From NCBI GenBank assembly GCA_027627225.1, contig JAPFQT010000038.1:620001-684000 (forward strand): a DNA stretch of 64,000 bases, written 5' to 3'. This document shows positions 36,288 through 47,811 of this stretch, one piece after another. The notes below the pieces were generated by a model, which did not search any database, had not been told where the DNA came from, and worked only from the letters and a program-made list of their open reading frames with translations. Origin of the DNA: Congeria kusceri (lineage: Eukaryota; Mollusca; Bivalvia; Myida; Dreissenidae). Position numbers and translations under genes: made by a program. How positions within the stretch are numbered: the stretch's first letter is position 1; each line of letters begins with the position of its first letter.

Positions 36288-38975
36288 TTTTTATGCCCCC
36301 ACCATCAATGATATAGAGTTTACCCTGTCAGTGGGTACGTATATATGTACGTATGTACGTATGTACATATGTTCGGATTCTTGTCCGGACAATAACTTTA
36401 TCCAGCATTGGAGGGTTTTCAAATAACTTGGCAGAAATGTTAAGCATAATGAGACGGTGTGTCGCGCGCAGGAAACAGGTCACTAGGTCCAAGGTCCAGG
36501 TCACACTTAAAGGTCAGAGGTCAAATATAAGAATTTAAGCCTTCTATCCCTGTCCGAGCATTATTTTGTCCAGCATAGAAGGCATTTCAAATAACTTGGC
36601 ACATGTGTTGAGCATTGTGAGACGGTGTGTCGTGCACAAGAACCAGGTCCCTAGGTCCAAGGTCAAGATCACACTTAAAGGTCAAATGTCAAATTATAAG
36701 AATTTAAGCCATAGACCCTGTCCGGAGAATAATTTTGTCCAGCATGGCAGGAATTTCAAATAACTTGGCACAAGTGTTGAACATGGTGAGACGGTGTGTC
36801 GCGCACAAGAACCAAGTCCCTAAGTCCAAGGTCAAAGTCACACTTAAAGGTCAAACGTCAAATATAAGAATTTAAGTCACAGACCCTGTCCGGAGCAAAA
36901 TATTGACCAGCATGGAAGGAAATTCAAATAACTTGGCAAAAGTGTTGAGCATGGTGAGACGGTGTGTCGCGCACAAGAACCAGGTCCTTAGGTCCAAGGT
37001 CAAGGTCACACTTAAAGGTCAAAGGTCAGATTTAAGAATTTAAGTCATAGACCCTGTCCAAAGAATAATATTGTCCAGCATGGAAGGAATTTCAAATAAC
37101 TTAGCACACGTGTTGAGCATGGTGAGACGGTGAGACGTACCAGTTTTCTAGGTCCAAGGTCAAGGTCACACTTAAAGGTCAAAGGTCAGATTTAAGAATT
37201 TAAGCCATAGACCCTTTCCGAAACATGGTATTGTCCAGCATTGAAGGAATTTCAAATAACTTGGCACAAGTATTGAGCATGGTGATGAGTCGGTGTGTTG
37301 CGCGCAAGAAACAGGTTCCTAAGTCCAAGGTCAATGTCACACTTAAAGGTCAAAGGTCAAATATAAGAATTCAAGCCATAGACCCTGTCCAAAGCAGAAT
37401 ACTGTCCAGCATGGAAGGAATTTCAAATAACTTGGCACAAGTGTTGAGCATGGTAAGTCGGTGTGTCGCGCACAAAAACCAGGTGCTTAGGTCCAAGGTC
37501 AAAGCCACACTTAAAGGTCAAAGGTCAAATATAAGAATTTGGCCTTCTATCCCTGTCTGGAGCATAACTTTGTCCAGCATGGCAGGAATTTCAATTAACT
37601 TGACACAAGTATTGAGCATGGTAAGACGTTGTGTCGCGCGCAAGAACCAGGTCCCTAGGTCCAAGGTCAAAGTCACACTTAAAGGTCAAATATAAGAATT
37701 TAAGCCTTCTATCCCTGTCTGGAGCATAACTTTGTCCAGCATGGCAGGAATTTCAATTAACTTGACACAAGTATTGAGCATGGTAAGACGGTGTGTCGCG
37801 CGCAAGAACCAGGTCCCTAGGTCTAAGGTCAAGGTCACACTTAAAGGTCAGTGGTCAAATCTAAGAATTTAAGCCATAGATACTGTCTGAAGTATAATTT
37901 TGTCCAGCAGGGAAGGATTTTAAATTTTTCTTGGCCGAAGTGCTTAGCATGGTGTGTCAGTGTGTTGCGCGCAAGAACTAGGACCCTTTTTATAATGTCA
38001 AGGTCACACTAAAAGGTCAAAGGTCAAATATAACAATTTAAGCCATAGACTCTGTCCCGAGCATAATGTTGTCCAGCAGGGATGGGTTTTCAAACAACTT
38101 AGCATAAGTGATAAGCATTATGCGGCGGTGTTGCATGCAAGAACCAGGTGCCTTGGTCCAAGGTCAAGGTCACACTTTAATGTCAAGTATATGTATATAT
38201 GTTAAGATTCTTGTCCAGGCGATAACTCTGTCCAGCATTGAAGGATTTTCAAATAACTTGGCAGAAGTGATAACCATTATAAGACGATGTGTCGCCCGCA
38301 AAAACTAGGTCCAAGGTTAAGGTCACACTTTACGGTGACAGGTCAAGTAAAAGAATTAAGTCCATGGATTCTTTCTGGAGCATAATTGTGTCCGGCATGA
38401 AAAAATTTCAAATAACTTGGCAGAAGTGGTAATCATTATGAGATGGCATGTCTGTAGCTGAAAGGTCAAGGTCATTAATCAAGGTCAAAGGTCAAATAAT
38501 TTTCCAGAGCATAATAATGTCATGCATGCAGGGATTTTCAGATACATTGGCAGAAATGATCGCAATCACCAGATTATGTGTTTGCATGCAGGAACCTGAC
38601 TTGTGAAGTTAGTGAATTACTTCCCCTTTATTCATGAGTGTGCAAAGCATAATTCAAAAATGACAAAAGGCATTTTGTTGATTTTGCACAGAATGATTTA
38701 AGATAGCAAGAGTAAGTAAAGCATACAAGAACCATAACTCATAATTGCCTAAAATTTTAAATTACTACCCTTTATTGATTTTTTTGTCAGGACTAAAACT
38801 ATTTTGTGATATCCAAATTACTGCACAGAATAAGAGAATACATTAACAGAAAGTAAAATATAAAACGACAATTCTCTTTTTACAAAATAATGTGTATGCA
38901 TACAGAAAAGGCGGCGCCATGTAGAAATGGCTGCATAGGTCGGAGCATCCGTGTCTGTGGACACATTTCGCGTTA
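36288..38975 (+). repeat. AGGTCA-rich tandem array, ~170 bp unit, ~13 copies
   Basis: It starts ATGCCCCCACCATC and ends near GGAGCATCCGTGTCTGTGG. Units from about 36,392 contain CAGCATGGAAGGAATTTCAA, TAACTTGGCACAAGTG, GAGACGGTGTGTCGCGC and CAAGGTCACACTTAAAGGTC. It separates the 26-bp array from D2 copy 2. Frames across it (for example 37,225-37,695) come from the repeat. Confidence 0.9.
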
Positions 38976-38989
38976 ATATAGAGGATTTG

Positions 38990-39083
38990 CCAGACACATG
39001 TGCCTAATGATAGTGTTTTAAACACACTTTCTTATGTTTCATCAATTTAAGTTAAGAATAACATACAACTCATTATAAATATG
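38990..39083 (+). mobile_element. MITE 3' fragment (GGGCCC family)
   Basis: ATAGTGTTTTAAACACAC...TTTAAGTTAAGAATAAC then TTATAAATATGGGCCCTG matches the fragment heading D2 copy 1. Confidence 0.65.
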
Positions 39084-39612
39084 GGCCCTGGAATCTTTAT
39101 AAGTTATTGCATTTATGAAAATAATCAGACATCACAAGGCAGCGCCTTTAATGTTGGTAATAGGGGATTACATAATGTATTGTTACCATGTTAGAATGCA
39201 CGAGTATTCACAGAATATCAATCGTCAAAGTAACGGTACGCTGGTGTCGGGTAAGTCTAGTGTTGTGTACCGGTAATTATAGTATTTTGGACAGTGTACC
39301 CGTGTTGGCTAATTCTGACAGTAAAAATTTGGACATTTCATATATCTCATTTTCTGCTTGTAATGTTTACGCATTGTGGAACTTCATTGTATAAACTTGT
39401 GCAGAACATGTTCAAAACGGGAATTACCTTTATGACTTATGTGAATATTTCTGTATTATTTCCATCATTATATGTGAACATTACAGTTTGTGGATGGTGG
39501 AACTACGGTAAACTGCAAACAAAAATGTGGACAGTGCAACGCGGCGACGCTGATGTCGGGAAGTTGAGGACAGCAAAGATAAGTTACGTTTTATATGAAA
39601 AGGGATCAATTA

Positions 39613-39735
39613 AGATATAATTTTTGCATTATCGTTGTTTATCGGACATTTAACAACGATTAGAAGTTCTGATGCGTAGGAATTAAACCACGAGGCCGTC
39701 AGCCCGAGTGGTTTAATTGCCACGAATCAGAACGA
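39613..39735 (+). mobile_element. Fold-back element, partial (copy 12)
   Basis: TTGCATTATCGTTGTTTATCGG, then AGAAGTTCTGATGCGTAGGA, AAACCACGAGGCCG and GTGGTTTAATTGCCACG, ending ATCAGAACGAC. It sits where D2 copy 1 also has a fold-back. Confidence 0.7.
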
Positions 39736-40744
39736 CGTTATAAGTTATGAAAATGATTCACTAACGTTTACTTCTTAATTAGTTAAAATTGTATGTACAC
39801 AAAATTTGTTGACTTTTCCACTAAACGGAAAAAAGACATTTGAACAACGTTCTTCATATAGTTTCTGAATTAGACAGTGTGTTTCTGGTTCACTATATGC
39901 AGTATAATGTTGTCCGTTTGTCATTTATTTTCTCCTAACACTAACGTGTGTACTATGCAATATCGTACTTGTAGTTCAATGGTAAATCTATAGATGTGGA
40001 AGTATAAGTAATCATTGGATAATTTGTCTGTTCAAATTGTCTGTACGGTGAATTATACAGTTTTGCACATTGTTTTATCTAAAAGAAGTAAATGTTGACC
40101 ATTGAGAATCAAGATATCAGATACGATACGTCATATATACACATTTGCATATGGTATACAGTATGATATGTACCGTATATTGATTGAAATCGAAACAATA
40201 CGTGAATTGCAAGTATTTTGAATACTGCTTATATATGCCCATAAATATGTAAATGTAACGATACAACATGGCGCCAATGTATTCAAATCTCTGGCGATTA
40301 TTGCAACTTTCGCCCTGCTCAGGTACCGGTATATACAGTTTCACCATATAGAGACTACTGAACCAAACCGGAATTATGTCCCTTTTGCCGGACACTGTTG
40401 TCAAAATGTTACGTCAAACTATTGACTAATTTCGCTATTTACTTGTATGTAACCAAAATATTCACCTGGGTGTCCTGGACTAAGGCCACTTAATTAATGC
40501 GCTACATGTTTGTTTTTTACTCGTTGCGAAAGTGTTCTTTGCTTGTTACCGATTCTTATTCAGAATATTTTGACAAAAAATTACTTTTTTTTTTTAATTT
40601 TTATTTTTTTATTGTTTTATTTTATTTTAAAACTGTAGTACGGAAAATCGAGAGCATGCATCGTACGACTTACTTTTGAATGTTCAAGAAGTGCTGAATT
40701 GTATGTGTAAAAAGGAATACAATTTCATTAGACATTGACTGATT

Positions 40745-41365
40745 GAAAAGCTTGAAAGTTGTGCGTGTTTGCGTGTGTGTGTTCGCCTAAGAACGTGTGC
40801 GTGTTCGCCTATTAACGTGTGCGTGCTCGTCTATAAACGTGTGCGTGCTCGCCTATAAACGTGTGCGTGTTCGCCTATAAACGTGTGCGTGTTCATCCAT
40901 GAACGTGTGCGTGTTCGCCTATAAACTTGTGCGCGTTCGCCCATGAACCTGTGCGCGTTCGCCTATAAACGTGTGCGTGTTTGCCTATAAACGTATGCGT
41001 GTTCGCCTAAGAATGTGTGCGTGTTCGCCTAGAAACGTGTGCGTGTTCGCCCATGAACGCGTCCGTGTTCGCCTATAAACGTGTGCGTGTTCGCCCTAGA
41101 ATATGTGCGTGTTCGCCTATAAACGTGTGGATGTTCACCTTTGAACGTACGCGTGTTCGCCCATGAACGTGTGCGTGTTCGCCTATAAACGTGTGCGTGT
41201 GTGCCTATAAACATGTGCGTTTTCGCATATAAACGTGTGTGTGTGTGCATATAAACGCGTGCGTGTTCGCCTATAAACTAGTGCGTCTTCGCTTGTGGGT
41301 GTTCGCCCGTGAACGTGCGCGTGTTCGCATTTGATTGTGTGCGTGTTCGCGTGTGAATCTGTACT
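40745..41365 (+). repeat. 22-bp minisatellite, array 1
   Basis: About 27 units with core GTTCGCCTATAAACGTGTGC. It follows D2 copy 2 and shares unit and orientation with the larger array at 58-60 kb. Confidence 0.95.
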
Positions 41366-41775
41366 ATTTTATGCCATGATTTTCAACTAATTTCCGATGA
41401 AGTAAACTTGGAAAGCATAGTTTTAACAGATAAAAAAGCGTAAATATTTGTTTTTACCATGGGATATAACTATATAGAATAATACACAAAGCAGAATTAG
41501 AGCTACATCGGAATTTTTGTCCCTTACTTTTTAAATATTTGTTTTCATGTTTCCTGCACAGAGAAACCGCAGTATATATTTGTACATTAAGTAATAGTTT
41601 AATTTTATTTTTGTAGTATAATTATTTACAAATATTAGCCATGTATACAATTATTTATTCGCCGCAAAAGTTCGTAGTCAGTCCTTTACTAGTTCTATGG
41701 TATGGAGTTATTGCACTGGTGAGCTGTGTGAGGTGGTTTGGTGTAACTTAAATATAGTTTCATGTTAATAGTTTT

Positions 41776-42000
41776 TTTTGCCGGACTTCACTTGGAGACT
41801 ATATGCAGCTACGTACTCAGGTTTGCCGGACTTCACTTGGAGACTATAGGCAGTTGCGTACTCAGGTTTGCCGGACTTCACTTGGAGACTATAGTCAGTT
41901 ACGTACTCAGGTTTGCCGGACTTCACTTTGCGACTATAGGCAGTTACGTACTCAGGTTTGCCGGACTTCACTTGGATACTGTAGGCAGTTACGTACTCAG
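41776..42000 (+). repeat. Minisatellite, 45 bp unit x 5
   Basis: Five 45-bp units with core GCCGGACTTCACTTGGAGAC, differing at only a few positions. Since 45 is a multiple of 3, one frame repeats a 15-residue peptide on each strand. Low divergence suggests recent expansion. Confidence 0.95.
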
Positions 42001-42339
42001 GTTACCACTTAAGGCGTGTTGCTACAGTTTTTTTTTTCCCCAATAATAGATTTTTTTTTAAACTTTGTCTGCAAGGAATACATACAAATACTCTGTGAAA
42101 AATGAAATAAAAACATATGGTTACAAGTCTTGTTTTGATCTTATTTGCAACTTTATAACGTGCACTTTTGCATAAAAACTGATATATTTTCGAGTGTCTC
42201 AAGTCTACATTAAATCCCCAATAAAAGATAAAAAGGACAAAATTAAGTTTTGATGTAAGCTTATATTAATCAATATACATTTAATGAAAGCAAAAATTAC
42301 CAAAAAATGAATAACAGAACGTAAATGCTGAAAAAATCA

Positions 42340-43140
42340 CATGTTTTGTGTATTCAGTGTGACCGACAAAGCCGAAGACATTCTTACTATATCAACCACA
42401 ATTCTGGAAATATATAAAGTTCTACATAATAGAATTCTGCCAAACTACTTGAATGTATTAATCTATATGTTGTCAAGATAAAACAAGAATAAATTGTATA
42501 GGTCACCATATTATTAATCGAATAAAATTGTAAAAAAGATCACTACCTTCTCGTCATTTTTCACAAAATACAGCAATTTTACAGACCTAAGTATACAGTT
42601 AGCTAGAAATACAGATACAAGCTGGAAAAAATTCATATAATGTATTAAATTCATAACAGATTATAAATGAAACCATTAATAATGGTAATAACTTCAATAT
42701 CAATAATCACAACTACTGAACATGGACAGACAGCCGACATTTGTCATTCGGACTAAATGATACTTTGTTCTTTTTGAAACCGACAAAGCCAAAGCGATTC
42801 TCATTTTATAAATTAACATTTTTCTAATTATATTAAAGTTAAAAGAATTCTGCCAAAGTACTTGAATGTTTTTCATATATATGTTCTCATCATAAAACTA
42901 GAAAACATTGTACCGGTCACATTATTAATTGAATTATATTTTAGAAAACAGCACTACCGTACACCTTATTTTTGCATGTTTGAAACATGGCACTTCAACA
43001 GCTTAATAAACCAATAACAAGAATACTAATTACCACTAGTAGTGTATAATAATAATAACAATAACTTCAATAGCAGTTATCACAAATACTGAACGAGGAC
43101 AATTTGCATCTGATTTTTGTCAGTAGAAACATGCATTCGC
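42340..43140 (+). repeat. Tandem duplication, ~400 bp, two copies
   Basis: GACCGACAAAGCCGAAGACA at 42,361 pairs with AACCGACAAAGCCAAAGCGA at 42,779. Each is followed by AGAATTCTGCCAAA.TACTT, then TAATAACTTCAATA and ACTACTGAACATGGACA / ATACTGAACGAGGACAA. Confidence 0.75.
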
Positions 43141-43274
43141 AAGACACAAGGTTTCGCTTGGAATAAAAATGATTTTGAAAATAATAAAACCTCTTTGTAT
43201 TTAGAATTGAAGTATATTTACAAAACAAGAAGTATTACATGCCTTAGCCTACTGTAAAACCAGTTTTAAAAAAC

Positions 43275-43310
43275 ATATCAACAAATATACAAATGTATAT
43301 TTGTTGATAT
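43275..43310. repeat. Perfect 16-bp inverted repeat, 4-base loop
   Basis: ATATCAACAAATATAC (43,275-43,290) and its exact complement at 43,295-43,310 around AAAT. It lies about 210 bp past the end of the transposase pseudogene, so it may belong to the element's 3' region; that is inference. Confidence 0.9.
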
Positions 43311-43519
43311 CATGTCTGAAATTGATACAGAATTCAAACCTTGATGTAGTGACACAAAATCAAATATGTAGGTTTCTTAGCATCAGTATGGTGTTCCAGA
43401 CCCACAAAAGTTTTTCAAAAGGAATGACAGTTCAGGATAATTCAAATGTAAACAAAGGAAAACGTGAGCTGCATAGCAAGAAAGGCAGAGAACCATTAAT
43501 TTAGTAACACACCACTGCT

Positions 43520-45560
43520 TTAGGATTTGTCTTTAAGGTAGTCAAATAGTTTTTCAATTATTTTCTTATTTTTTGTTACTCTTGGTTTTCCGTGTGGTGT
43601 CAATTCAGACAGAATAAATTTTAGCCCATCCAGTCCACCTCTTTTAACTGAAGGTGAGCTAAACAACGTCCACTGTTGGCTATTTTCTCTGTCATTCCTT
43701 TGGAAATGATATTGTTTACTTTGAGTTTCTTGAATGTTTCAATGTTTTTTACACTTTCACACTGATATTTGAACTTAATGATTGCTGACTGAACAGTACA
43801 GCTGTGATCCGAAAATTGAGAGCCTGTAACACCAACAGTAGAGCACAACTTCTGCAGGCTTCGCACATCACCCAGGGCATTGTGGGCAGAATACTGTTCT
43901 GTCAAAAGATGACTCACAAGATACTCTTGAGAGTATTTTACAAGGTGTGTGGCCTTAAACAATGAGAGAGTGTCAGCTATCCCTAAAACATACTTTGAAA
44001 GTGGCTCAATGGAAAGTGCGAGTTCAAATGCCCTAATTATACGAGGAAAGTCGAACTTTAGAAAGTTATGATCCACAAGAATACAAGGCTGGTGCTGTTC
44101 AATGAATGTTACAAACATGTTAAGTGCCTCTACAAGTGTTTTAGTATCAACATGCTGACCATTGTAGAACATTGAGCTGCCCGTGACAGTCAGACCTGTA
44201 ACTTCAGATGCCGTGGATGCTATCTGTTTTGACGGGAAAACGTAACAGTTTAAAAATGTATCTGCACAGTTTGCAGCAATCTGTATTATGTCTGCATCTT
44301 TATGTAATGATGTTGTTTCAATATCACAGAAGATTTTGTTAACACCAATCAACTCATCAGCTTTAACCTTTTCAGTTGTTTGTACACTTTTAGGAGGGGG
44401 AATTTCTGTTACGTCTGTATTACTACATGTTGCTATTCCACCCTGATATGTTGGACCTTCATGAATTTCACTTTTAATGTTGCCAAACTTTAGCTTTGAC
44501 TTCCGTACCAATTTTCTTCGCTTGAATTCAACACTGTTTGCAATTTCAATTCTTCGCCTGCGAAGTTTGTTTTGTTTGGTAGCATGAAATTGTAGAAATT
44601 TTCCAGGTGATATGCCTATACTTTGATTTACTGCGTTCATGTAAGAAGCTCCAATATTTTTCTGTGCTACGGCACAACTAGTTCTGATGTGAAGACTTTC
44701 TGAGCCAGAGTAGTGGGTTTTTTAGCCTTTGCAGCTACCATACAGTTGAACGACTCCACGTCTTTTGTTGATGCACCTGGGGCTATCTTAGCAGCATTCT
44801 GGACCACAACATTAAACACAGCTTCTAAATCTGACCTAAGGGTTGCTCCTGTCATAGATCTACCATAAGGCAAACCTCTGTGTTTATAGGTCTGTGGACT
44901 TTTCTTGTAGCCACACCATTCCCCACAATGTACATGGTCTCCAAACAGATGAGGAACAATTTGTTTAAGAACTGATGTAAATTTCTCAACGTCACCTTTG
45001 TTTTGCGCTCAAGCATAGCTGATACACTTTTGTATGTGTTTAATAACCATTACTGAAAGAACTTTATGTTTTTATGTTTACGGCATACAAGCTGTTGCCA
45101 ATGTGCTTCACCGTGTGATTTTGGTCACTCCATTTCTCCTCACTGTGTGTCAGATCTTTTCTTACTCTAGATAAAGTTGTACAGTCGTCATCCATTATAA
45201 GGACACCATCATCAACATGCTCTGATTCAATTTCTTTTACTAGCTCTCCTGCCACATCTGGCTCCATTGCTTTTGAGCTACCAGTCCAATATCTACTGCA
45301 TTTATGATCTGGAACCACATTGACATTAGCTTTATGATAATCACATTTCTTACAACTTTTGGAGCGTATGCCATATGCACAGATTTTTCCTTTCAAGTTT
45401 CCTATCATAGTTCCTACGCCTGATCTGCTGTCATAACATCTTCCTGAGCCTTTTTTCTGCCAGCCCATATCATATTTCAATTGTCCTGAAAGACGGGTCT
45501 GTGCCGGATCCTTTATATATGTATGGTCGGAATGGACTGAAGTTTCAGCACAACCATCCT
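43520..45560 (-). pseudogene. Transposase exon 5: DDE core plus DEDDh 3'-5' exonuclease-like domain
   Basis: The acceptor TATTGCAG precedes EDGCAETSVHS. The transposase core follows: DMGWQKKGSGR (first Asp near 45,470), KSCKKCDYHK...HKC (possible zinc site), WTGSSKAMEPD, VLIMDDDCTTLSR (second Asp near 45,185), then after a frameshift and TGA, GDVEKF...VPHLFGDH, EWCGYKKSP, GLPYGRSMTGATLRSDLE and DVESFN (candidate third acid at 44,756). A basic SPGK...RRRR segment leads into the exonuclease: FCDIETTS (D,E), VDHNFLKFD (D) and SAHNALGDVRSL (H,D), about 44,345-43,840. After the last frameshift the end reads HGKPRVTKNKKIIEKLFDYL and stops at 43,520-43,522. DEDDh enzymes trim DNA or RNA 3' ends; the role in this element is unknown. 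Confidence 0.85.
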
Positions 45561-46127
45561 CTGCAATAGTTAAATGAAAAAATATTTAGCCATACATGAA
45601 ATCATGAAGATTCTCATTAAAGATGTAGTTCAGCGTATTGTCGATAAAATATTTACTTTTATTCCACAATGTGGGCGGCATTTTTAAACTAAGTAAATAT
45701 TATTTAGTGAGGTTTGTCCGGTTTGGTGACAGTTTAACTGACTGGTATTCATAATCAATAATTACAATGTATTAATTATACTTTTATATAGCAAATATCA
45801 AGTGGAAAGCTAACTCCAATTGTTAACTGTGTTGGTTAAAAAAAGAGTACAATTAACAGATAATGAATGCACCCAAAGCCTGAAAAATATCTTTCTTTCT
45901 GAATTTGGGATATAAATGTTATGCACACAGGCATTGTAAACACCAGTGTTCAATAAAAAAAAGGTGTGAACTGCTAGAAATTTGTTTTTGCTTCATGATC
46001 TTTAACCCTTTAATGTGCAGGCTCAATTTAGCCCTGTCTGGGCTATTCATATGAAAGTTCCATCACTACAAAATGCTTTCTACTCTGGCTGCTAGGTATA
46101 CAGCTTATACAGTTATGATACGTTTAC

Positions 46128-46313
46128 CTTTGACACATCCAGCTGAATGAGGAGGATGGGTATCGCCAGTATTAGTTGTATCACAGCCTGTTGGAATCTC
46201 ACACTCTGTCACACTATCGCCCAGGGATGCACTGCTTGTGCGAATATCGATTGTGGTTGCACTGCTTGTCATGTCATCATCGGAGCCTGTCAGGCTACTT
46301 CCAGGGGTAACAT
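46128..46313 (-). pseudogene. Transposase exon 4
   Basis: 186 bp, acceptor TTTTCCAG, donor GTAAAC. It encodes a Ser/Thr/Asp-rich linker (DVTPGSSLTGSDDDMTSS...). It joins in frame to exon 3 and to exon 5. The linker is probably disordered and is variable in such proteins. Confidence 0.8.
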
Positions 46314-46535
46314 CTGGAAAATAATATACATTAAATTTTATCATTTGATTATTATTTGGCTCATTGAGTCTAGTATTTATAAGAAAGTGTGTTACAAAGT
46401 CCATCAAAATATGAAGTGTTTATCTTTTTTGATATTTATTATCAGTATTTTACTTTAACAGAGTATATTAAAATTCCTATTATATATTCTTCCAAGGGAC
46501 TTGTTACCGTCTTTCTCTAATCAACATATACAAAC

Positions 46536-46630
46536 CTTGCAGTTCTAAATGAGCATCTTGTAGGGCAGCATGTCTTGAATGGGAATCATCTGGGGATGCA
46601 ATGGTGTGAGAGGTACCAGCAGCCTGAGTA
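46536..46630 (-). pseudogene. Transposase exon 3
   Basis: 95 bp, acceptor TATTTCAG, donor GTTTGT. It encodes a low-complexity linker (TQAAGTSHTIASPDDSHS) without a fold. One base completes the codon from exon 2 and one base is left for exon 4; no stops. Confidence 0.75.
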
Positions 46631-46932
46631 CTGAAATATTCATCAGATGATCAGCAAAATTGTGTGGTATATACCGGTATCTAAGTGTTATCATACTTTA
46701 TCAGAGACTTAGTTCATTACACATCAAATTGCTATATGTATATAGTAACAGACATAACATACAAGTGAACATATGGTTTTTTTTTTTTTTTAAACCAGCA
46801 AAACAGACACTAGTGATTTGCATACAAAATCCACTAAATTGTGTTGTTTAAAAAGAAATTATCACTAAATTATCAAGGAATTAAGAGTCATGTTACATTT
46901 TTCTGTATATAGAGCAATTAAGCTATACTTAC

Positions 46933-47018
46933 CACAAGCGCCTTGTTATTTCTTCCTCCTCTTGTTGCAATGCTTTTTTACAGGATGCCTTTGCAATTGA
47001 AACTATGTGCTGACCAAC
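46933..47018 (-). pseudogene. Transposase exon 2
   Basis: 86 bp between an acceptor ending TTGTTAACAG and a donor GTAAGT. It encodes VGQHIVSIAKASCKKALQQE and an acidic/basic tail. It starts at phase 0 and ends after two bases of a codon, completed by exon 3. It directly continues the KAESK end of exon 1, as in relatives. Confidence 0.8.
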
Positions 47019-47440
47019 CTGTTAACAAAATAATAATAATTATGCCTTACAAAGTCCATGACACGTGGGAGATTTGTTTCTATTTGCATTAACAACGGGT
47101 CAACACTAGAGAAGATGGGCATGCTTTCCCCACAATCCCCTTAAAACAGTTCCAGTCTGACGCTGCTATAATATGAGCTGACTTGCACCAGCAGCGACTA
47201 CTAATGGAGCGAATGTTAGGATTTGATTTATATTAGATCGGCTTTCCCACTTAAAACAGCAGTGGGTGACAAATAATATTCAGTTAAATCATCACAGTTG
47301 CCATAGCCATCCACCTCACTGCACAACCGTGTCTTGAATTTGTCAATGAATGCATAAACAGGGTCTTTTTTTAATAGTGGAAGTAGAAAAATATTTACTA
47401 GTGTACATGCATTACTTGTTCAAACAGATTAAACATGTAC

Positions 47441-47723
47441 CTTGCTCTCAGCTTTCTTAAATGTTTTATGGTGAATGCTTGGAACTGTATTAGTTATGTT
47501 TAATTCAGAAGAACACTCAACATATTTTTTTTAACTGTTCAGCTATAAAGGACAACTCCACAGTTGGCCTTCCAGGTGGTAACAAATTATCAGTAGGAGA
47601 CGAGACGGTAACTGTATCTGATACAAGCGGAGTTTCTTCAATATTGGGATGTGTCCGAAATGATAGCGTCCGAAATTCTGCTTCCTTCTTGGAGTTCTTC
47701 AGTTGACCGTTTACTATCGGCAT
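47441..47723 (-). pseudogene. Transposase exon 1 (N-terminal)
   Basis: The frame from an ATG at 47,723 gives a GRPTVELSFIAEQLKK motif, like the GRRIVEL...AEQL box near the start of this transposase family. Reading then stops in TGA because of eight T (minus-strand A8) at 47,525-47,532. With seven, reading runs on through TVPSIHHKTFKKAESK to a GTACAT donor at phase 0. Upstream, an MPRKKGRFVSKK start at about 47,811 is out of frame and followed by a stop; it looks like the original N-terminus, degraded. So the 47,723 start is only the first usable ATG. Confidence 0.75.
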
Positions 47724-47811
47724 GCCATGTTGTCAGACGAGCGGATGACAATAATCCTCATACTGAGCCTTTTTTCGATACAAATCTACCTTTTTTTCGT
47801 GGCATCATGAA

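Larger units (their letters stand above)
38985..40440 (+). repeat. Duplicated module D2, copy 2
   Basis: Markers in order: GGTAATAGGGGATTACATAA, GTATTTTGGACAGTGTA, CAGTGCAACGCGGCGACGC, AGATAAGTTACGTTTTA, TTCTTCATATAGTTTCTGAA, CGCCCTGCTCAGGTACCGG and GCCGGACACTGTTGTC. It stops earlier than copies 1 and 3, before the Tc1-like relic. Confidence 0.8.
43520..47723 (-). pseudogene. Mutator-like transposase with C-terminal DEDDh exonuclease domain (five exons, disabled)
   Basis: Intact relatives are DDE transposases that excise and insert their own element. Four GT-AG introns split the gene: exons 47723-47441, 47018-46933, 46630-46536, 46313-46128 and 45560-43520. All four junctions keep frame. Exons 2-4 hold no stop. 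The last exon holds a DMGWQ / MDDDC / DVESFN catalytic series, a CxxC...HxC cluster, a basic region and an exonuclease domain with all five DEDDh residues. Damage: an extra base in an A8 run at 47,525-47,532; frameshifts near 45,064, about 44,685 and 43,642-43,645; and an in-frame TGA at 45,009-45,011. The family name comes from recalled family patterns and needs a profile search. Terminal inverted repeats were not found. Confidence 0.85.

Noticed and set aside
37225..37695. 156-codon frame with repeating VLSMVRRCVARKNQVPRSK-like peptides
   Set aside because: It is the ~170-bp AGGTCA repeat read in frame for three units; other units break it.
45031..45072. Very short intron (GTAAAC...TTTCAG, 29 bases) explaining the frameshift near 45,064
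   Set aside because: Far below the usual minimum intron length, and the joined frame does not restore the family sequence; a single-base lesion fits better.
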